DNA of 9,665 bases from UBA4459 sp036351335 (GTDB lineage Bacteria; Bacteroidota; Bacteroidia; Bacteroidales; F082). Of this stretch, positions 5,607 through 9,665 are shown one piece after another. The stretch is taken from NCBI GenBank assembly GCA_036351335.1, contig JAZBOW010000314.1:1-9665 (forward strand), written 5' to 3'. Position 1 is the first letter of the stretch; each line of letters begins with the position of its first letter. The notes under the pieces were generated by a model that saw only the letters and a list, made by a program, of their open reading frames with translations, did not search any database and was not told the DNA's origin. A program made the position numbers and the translations under genes.

Positions 5607-7505
5607 TTATTTTAGCTGCCATGTTTCCTCAATTTCCCAGTTAGCCCTCACATCAATTTCTTTGTTGAAGAACATGATTTTTTCAGGCTGAATTTTATCA
5701 GGATAATAGCCGCTGTCCCACTTTCCATTACCATTGTCATCAAATATCACTTTGAATTTATATTTGGCTGGATTAATGAACCTGTAAGAAATACTGGTGT
5801 CAGAATTAAAAAATGTTTCCTTCACAACCATATCCTGTGCTGTCAGCATCTGCAATACATAAGGCTGCTTTTTTTCCGGTTTCATAATCATCGTCATTTT
5901 ACCATAATCGGCTGGTGTTTTGGTCTCAAAATTTAACCTGATCTCCTTGTTAAAATAGCCATTCCAGTCGATAAAGCTTGAGTCAGGGAAGTAATACGAA
6001 TATTTTGTTGCCTCCTCGAGTTCGATGGGGAATTGTAAGGTCATCTGGAAGCTGTCAATAAGCATGGCCTTTGGCTGGTAAGTAGTGTCTTCACCAATAA
6101 TAAGGCTGCCGGATTCCGTATTGAAAGATGCAATTGGTTGTTCAAAGATGATCGTGGGCTTTTGATTTAGCAAAAGCTTACCCATTGCAGCATTCGATGT
6201 CCATTCCAGGAATATTTTCTTTTTCTCTTCATCTTTCTTTTTTACCCTTGAGCGGCTCGAATGACTATCAATATTGAGATTTATATATAAATAATCAAGC
6301 GTGTCAGCATGATCTAAAATGGCTAATTCAAGTGTATCTAATGGAATATCTTTCAGGTACCACGTAATAGTGTCTGCTCTTTTTGAAAATTTTTCCAGAT
6401 ACCAGATGCTGTCAGAATAGTAATTTACGGGTATAAGATCTAAGCTGTTGGCAGGCAAAGAAAATGAAAATTCCAGCGTATTTCGTTTCAGCAATTCGCC
6501 TTTGAGCATCCTTTGTGTGCTATCGCGATTAGTGAAGAGGATGAGATCATGTTTAGCCACGGGAAGCTTTTTTTGGATAATGGCGTCAGACAAGGCGGAA
6601 TCAGAAACCAGGGTAGAATCCATGACAATAGAATCTGTTTGCAAGATAAGGGAATCAATAAGGATAATTTCTGTTGAGTCAACTAAAATGCTATCTGAAA
6701 TAATTGTTTGCAAGCTGTCAGCTATCCTTTGCAGACTATCAGGCAAAGTGCTTTGTGGTGGTCCGCTATATGCCGGTTTTACAAGTGAGTCTAAAAAAGC
6801 AATTTCTTCAGTTGGTTGGTCAAAAATATGGTTACTGTTCAGGTCTCTCAAAGCAAAGATCAGGTATTTCTCATCAGCGAGCCCGTTAAATTTGTACTGA
6901 CCATTTTCATTTGTTTTACTTAAATAAAATGGTTTAAACAGCATCGGCATTGAATCCAATTCGATGTCTCTATTTCCATTATCGTTCAGTGTGACGGCTT
7001 TATCTGTTACTTTATATAGCATTACAAAAACATCAGCGGCAGGTTGGAGGTCGATAGCATTGATTACTTTTCCTTCCATACTCATCGAATCCACACGGTC
7101 GCCGGTTGAGAAAATATAGGTGTTTTCGGTTACAGGATTTTTTTCGGTAATATCAACAATGGCATCTCCAAAAAACAGGGTATAAGTAGTGTTTTCTTTT
7201 AATTCTTCATTGAATTTTACGAGTAATGTTTTCCCTTTGGCCTTAAAATCGGGTAATTCATCCATAGGAGGCGAAATCAATAAACTTTGATTGATGTTGT
7301 TTAGTTCGATGAATTCATCAAAATCAATTTCAAACCGATCGCCGGTAAAACGAGCACTGTAATTGGGTGGTGTACTTTTAATAATCTGGGGGGGCTGGGT
7401 ATCTTTAGGTCCGCCACCAGGGGATCCCGGACGGGCGCAATATGCCAACAGGATGGCAATGGCCATCACAAAGACAGGCGGTATTTTTCTGATTACTTTT
7501 TCCAT
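5607..7505 (-). CDS. Ig-like (SbsA/Big_5) domain lipoprotein
   Basis: This predicted envelope lipoprotein has 632 residues; its exact function is unknown. A basic N-terminus and hydrophobic stretch (11-22) precede LLAYC with Cys23 as the probable lipidation site, followed by ARPGSPGGGPKDTQPPQI (24-41), a start typical of a common Bacteroidota family. An Ig-like Big_5 domain spans about 36-134. A carboxypeptidase-regulatory-like beta-sandwich follows at about 142-240 (GQYKFNGLADEKYLIFALRD). A Ser/Asp/Ile-rich repeated segment occupies 255-310, further beta-rich sequence 315-530, and a last domain 535-632 includes DDNGNGKWDSGYYPDK (589-604), resembling a Ca-binding Asp/Asn loop. I start at ATG 7505 because the longer TTG start at 7556 would put 17 residues before the signal peptide. 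The Tyr just before the lipobox Cys is unusual. The gene lies 65 nt downstream of the deacetylase gene on the same strand and is probably co-transcribed. A structural or surface-binding role is a guess. Confidence 0.85.
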   Translation of the reverse strand: MEKVIRKIPPVFVMAIAILLAYCARPGSPGGGPKDTQPPQIIKSTPPNYSARFTGDRFEIDFDEFIELNNINQSLLISPPMDELPDFKAKGKTLLVKFNEELKENTTYTLFFGDAIVDITEKNPVTENTYIFSTGDRVDSMSMEGKVINAIDLQPAADVFVMLYKVTDKAVTLNDNGNRDIELDSMPMLFKPFYLSKTNENGQYKFNGLADEKYLIFALRDLNSNHIFDQPTEEIAFLDSLVKPAYSGPPQSTLPDSLQRIADSLQTIISDSILVDSTEIILIDSLILQTDSIVMDSTLVSDSALSDAIIQKKLPVAKHDLILFTNRDSTQRMLKGELLKRNTLEFSFSLPANSLDLIPVNYYSDSIWYLEKFSKRADTITWYLKDIPLDTLELAILDHADTLDYLYINLNIDSHSSRSRVKKKDEEKKKIFLEWTSNAAMGKLLLNQKPTIIFEQPIASFNTESGSLIIGEDTTYQPKAMLIDSFQMTLQFPIELEEATKYSYYFPDSSFIDWNGYFNKEIRLNFETKTPADYGKMTMIMKPEKKQPYVLQMLTAQDMVVKETFFNSDTSISYRFINPAKYKFKVIFDDNGNGKWDSGYYPDKIQPEKIMFFNKEIDVRANWEIEETWQLK

Positions 7506-7570
7506 GAAATCCAGATGTACAAAGATGCAAATAAAATGCGCAGGAAATAAACACAAAAATGGGAGGAGTA

Positions 7571-8179
7571 CTAAATAATCTTAAATGAATAGCCTTCATT
7601 TGCAAAGTGTTCCAAAAACGGTGGAAGGATGTACAGCAAATTGTCGGCTGCTTTTTCACTGTCATGAAATACAATAATGGAGCCCGGTTGAGTGCGTTTT
7701 ATCGCTTTTTTCAATAGGTTTTTTTTATTTACATTTGTTTTATAATCTCTCGTCAGCACACTCCACATAACGATGCTGAAACCTTGTTTTTTTAGCATAT
7801 TTATTTGACGGGGGGTAATCTTTCCATGGGGTGGCCTGAAAAGCTTGGAGTCAAGCTGCTCCGAACACATCGAAATATCTTTAATATATTTTTTTGTCGT
7901 CGTTTTCCATCCATTCAAATGGTGGTAAGTATGGTTGCCGGTTTGATGACCGCAGTTGAGAATTTCGTGGTAGGTATCTTTGTATTTATTCACATTCTCC
8001 CCCACACAAAAAAAAGTAGCTTTTGCATCATATGCCTCAAGAATATTCAATACTTTTGGCGTAATTTCCGGATGTGGACCATCATCAAAAGTGAGGTAAA
8101 GCCTTTTGGTTTTTGAGGGGATTTTCCAGGTGAGACCTGGGAAAAAAAAACTTGAAAATATATGTAAAAAATGCTTCAT
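7571..8179 (-). CDS. Polysaccharide deacetylase (NodB / carbohydrate esterase 4 fold)
   Basis: The predicted activity is metal-dependent removal of N-acetyl (or O-acetyl) groups from a polysaccharide such as peptidoglycan or a surface glycan; the substrate is unknown. The 202 residues are almost entirely one NodB domain. TFDDGP (30-35) supplies the catalytic base Asp32 and metal ligand Asp33. HTYHH (83-87) gives the two metal His residues. RPPHG (115-119) is motif 3, MWSVLTRD (138-145) motif 4, and FHDS (171-174) carries the catalytic His172. The N-terminus (MKHFLHIFSSFFFPGL) is hydrophobic but short and lacks a clear signal cleavage site, so it may be a membrane anchor or simply part of the fold. 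I chose ATG 8179 over ATG 8203 because an exact promoter box lies between them. It diverges from the phosphoglycerate mutase gene and precedes the Ig-like lipoprotein gene. Confidence 0.92.
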   Translation of the reverse strand: MKHFLHIFSSFFFPGLTWKIPSKTKRLYLTFDDGPHPEITPKVLNILEAYDAKATFFCVGENVNKYKDTYHEILNCGHQTGNHTYHHLNGWKTTTKKYIKDISMCSEQLDSKLFRPPHGKITPRQINMLKKQGFSIVMWSVLTRDYKTNVNKKNLLKKAIKRTQPGSIIVFHDSEKAADNLLYILPPFLEHFANEGYSFKII

Positions 8180-8188
8180 CCTGAAAGA

Positions 8189-8220
8189 CAAAGATAATCG
8201 CATTCGTATAAAAATTTGAA
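8189..8220 (-). promoter_or_regulatory. Predicted Bacteroidota promoter for the deacetylase / lipoprotein pair
   Basis: On the - strand TATCTTTG (8196 to 8189) matches the TAnnTTTG -7 consensus exactly. A TTC (8220 to 8218) lies 21 nt upstream as a partial -33 element. The box ends 9 nt before ATG 8179, so the leader would be only a few bases long. It falls within the extra codons of the longer ATG 8203 reading and so decides the start. The same short interval must also contain the start of the divergent mutase gene, for which no equally good box is seen. Confidence 0.55.
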
Positions 8221-8223
8221 CAG

Positions 8224-8970
8224 ATGAAAAGATTAGTTTTACTTCGGCACGGACAAAGTTTATGGAACAAGGAAAATCGGTTTACGGGCTGGACGGATGT
8301 AAATCTGTCAGAGCAGGGTGTTGCTGAAGCCAAAAAGGCTGGAAAAGTGTTAAAAGAAGAAGGATATAATTTTAAAATTGCATACACATCATACCTCACG
8401 AGAGCAATTAAAACACTGTGGCTGGCATTGGAGGAGATGGACCAAATGTGGATACCAGTTAAGAAATCGTGGCGATTGAATGAAAAGCATTATGGCATGC
8501 TCCAAGGTCTTAATAAGGCTGAAACCGCTGAAAAATATGGTGACGACATGGTACAACTTTGGCGCCGCAGTTTTGATGTGCCTCCACAGCCCCTGGCGTC
8601 TGACGATGAAAGAAATCCGAAATTTGATCCTCGCTATTCAGAACTTACCGCGATAGAGATTCCATTAACAGAATCTCTTAAAGAGGTGATTGAAAGGTTT
8701 ATACCTTATTGGGAATCTGAAATTCTGCCTGCATTGAAAGAGCACGATGATGTATTGGTTGCCGCACATGGTAATAGTTTGAGGGCACTTGTAATGCATC
8801 TGAAAAATATGAACAAGGAAGCCATTTTAGGATTTAATATTCCAACTGGCATACCTTACGTTTTTGAATTTGATGATAATATGAATTTCGTGAAAGATTA
8901 TTTCCTCGGTGATCCCGAAGAAGTAAAAAAACTTATGGAACAGGTAGCCAACCAGGCGAAAAAGAAATAA
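8224..8970 (+). CDS. gpmA: 2,3-bisphosphoglycerate-dependent phosphoglycerate mutase
   Basis: This cytosolic glycolytic and gluconeogenic enzyme interconverts 3-phosphoglycerate and 2-phosphoglycerate through a phosphohistidine. The 248 residues match the standard dPGM length. LVLLRHGQSLWN (4-15) contains the phosphorylated His9. RFTGWTDVNLSEQG (19-32) is the dPGM signature. TSYLTRAIKT (55-64) holds Arg60, RLNEKHYG (84-91) holds Glu87, and AAHGNSLRA (180-188) holds the second catalytic His182. The insertion around 90-150 (YGMLQGLNK, RRSFDVPP) separates true mutases from broader histidine phosphatases. ATG 8224 gives the expected N-terminus directly before the first beta-strand. It diverges from the deacetylase gene with 44 nt between starts. 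A metallophosphatase gene follows 39 nt downstream and may be co-transcribed. Nothing looks abnormal. Confidence 0.97.
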   Translation: MKRLVLLRHGQSLWNKENRFTGWTDVNLSEQGVAEAKKAGKVLKEEGYNFKIAYTSYLTRAIKTLWLALEEMDQMWIPVKKSWRLNEKHYGMLQGLNKAETAEKYGDDMVQLWRRSFDVPPQPLASDDERNPKFDPRYSELTAIEIPLTESLKEVIERFIPYWESEILPALKEHDDVLVAAHGNSLRALVMHLKNMNKEAILGFNIPTGIPYVFEFDDNMNFVKDYFLGDPEEVKKLMEQVANQAKKK

Positions 8971-9009
8971 ATTGAAATTTGAGCGGATTTCTGCACAAAC
9001 CAATACATT

Positions 9010-9665
9010 TTGGCAAAACAATGGGTAATTCCTGATATTCACGGTTGTTTTAAAACCTTATCAGCCTTATTTGATAAACACATAAAACCAACCGTAGACG
9101 ACCATCTTTTCTTTCTTGGCGACTACATTGATCGTGGGCCTGAAAGTAAATTGGTGATTGATTTTATTATGGATCTTCAGAAAAGTTTCCCCAATGTTAT
9201 CACTTTAAGAGGCAACCATGAAGACTATCTGTTGAAAGCCACCTGGAACGATTTGGAAAGAAGACCCTTCCTTGGCCTCAAAACAAAATCCCACATGCAG
9301 AAAGAATGGGAAAAGCAGGGAGGTGCAACCACCTTAAAAAGCTTAGGTGTGAAATGGCCTGCCGATATACCTCAAACTTATATAGATTGGTTAATAGATC
9401 TGCCATATTATCATGAACACGAAAAGTTTATACTGGTCCATGCGGGCTTCAATTTTAAAATAGACGACCCGTTTGAAGACACCCAGGCCATGATGTGGGC
9501 CAGGGATTATGAGATTGTTCCTGAAAAGATCAGTAATAAAACGATCATCCATGGTCATGTGCCTGTAAAACTGGAGTTTATTGACAGGATTATTAAATCG
9601 GCAGACCAGCCATTTATTGACCTTGATAACGGTATCTACATGTCCAATCGTGATGGTTACGGAAA
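9010..9665 (+). CDS. PPP-type metallophosphoesterase (serine/threonine phosphatase family), 3' truncated
   Basis: This is a dinuclear-metal phosphatase of the PPP fold that hydrolyses a phosphoester; a phosphoprotein or a dinucleotide substrate is possible. The frame is open to the window edge, giving about 218 visible residues. PDIHGC (8-13) replaces the usual GDxHG but keeps the metal ligands Asp9 and His11. FLGDYIDRGP (35-44), LRGNHEDYL (66-74), LVHAGFN (142-148) and IHGHVPV (180-186) give the remaining family motifs in order. The last conserved His motif is present, so only the short C-terminal end is missing. The start is TTG 9010, the only standard start codon between the in-frame stop at 8980-8982 and the first motif; the ATG at 9021 is in another frame and stops at once. 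It sits 39 nt after gpmA in the same direction. It resembles bacterial PPP phosphatases of the PrpA/ApaH-like group; the exact substrate class is undecided. Confidence 0.9.
   Translation, partial: MAKQWVIPDIHGCFKTLSALFDKHIKPTVDDHLFFLGDYIDRGPESKLVIDFIMDLQKSFPNVITLRGNHEDYLLKATWNDLERRPFLGLKTKSHMQKEWEKQGGATTLKSLGVKWPADIPQTYIDWLIDLPYYHEHEKFILVHAGFNFKIDDPFEDTQAMMWARDYEIVPEKISNKTIIHGHVPVKLEFIDRIIKSADQPFIDLDNGIYMSNRDGYG

Noticed and set aside
5580..5616. GTTG ... CAAC followed by TTTTATTTT as an intrinsic terminator of the ArsR-family gene
   Set aside because: The stem is only four pairs plus a wobble, so despite the T-rich tail it is too weak to report as a feature.
6448..6900. 150-codon open frame on the + strand opposite the Ig-like lipoprotein
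   Set aside because: It shows no recognisable domain and lies fully antisense to a gene with clear family features; the opening results from the repetitive Asp-Ser/Ile codon pattern of that gene.
9004..9012. TACATTTTG as a promoter for the phosphatase gene
   Set aside because: It has one extra base relative to TAnnTTTG and it overlaps the only usable start codon, so it cannot serve both roles.
1..9665. Defence system, prophage, CRISPR array or biosynthetic island
   Set aside because: All substantial genes are housekeeping or envelope functions; no spaced direct repeats, integrase, transposase, nuclease or toxin-antitoxin pair was seen.

Overview
The window looks like a chromosomal segment of a Bacteroidota bacterium. 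Four things point there: a class II HMG-CoA reductase / GHMP kinase / diphosphomevalonate decarboxylase / mevalonate kinase cluster of the Flavobacteriia and Cytophagales type; a lipoprotein opening with the Cys-ArgProGlySerProGlyGlyGlyProLysAsp-like start typical of Bacteroidota Ig-like (SbsA/Big_5) proteins; promoter boxes matching the Bacteroidota -7 consensus TAnnTTTG; and the near absence of Shine-Dalgarno sequences before the genes. The sequence does not resolve the order or genus. No mobile element, phage, CRISPR array, rRNA or tRNA was recognised.

Region 1 (1-3270, + strand) is a mevalonate-pathway operon: the 3' end of HMG-CoA reductase, a GHMP kinase overlapping it by 14 nt, diphosphomevalonate decarboxylase, and a mevalonate-kinase-like GHMP kinase starting 3 nt later. 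Together they would convert HMG-CoA to mevalonate, phosphorylate it twice and decarboxylate it to isopentenyl diphosphate. No canonical phosphomevalonate kinase is present. The first GHMP kinase carries a GlySerGlyPheAspIleAla signature that resembles phosphomevalonate kinases and is the natural candidate for that step.

Region 2 (3271-5593, + strand) starts with its own promoter and encodes adenine deaminase (purine salvage). A 332-nt intergenic region follows, unusually rich in structure: a 7-bp hairpin, five copies of a GRAATAGG-like octamer in both orientations, a 12+12 bp dyad, and a 26-bp imperfect palindrome. The palindrome overlaps the predicted promoter of a small ArsR-family repressor.

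Region 3 (5607-8203, - strand) converges on the ArsR gene. It holds a predicted polysaccharide deacetylase (NodB fold) followed by a large Ig-like-domain lipoprotein, probably co-transcribed. Region 4 (8224-9665, + strand) diverges from the deacetylase and encodes 2,3-bisphosphoglycerate-dependent phosphoglycerate mutase (glycolysis), then a PPP-type metallophosphatase cut by the window end.

Most of the window is ordinary housekeeping sequence. The points worth a second look are the candidate phosphomevalonate kinase, the structured region upstream of the ArsR gene, and the very short predicted 5' leaders.
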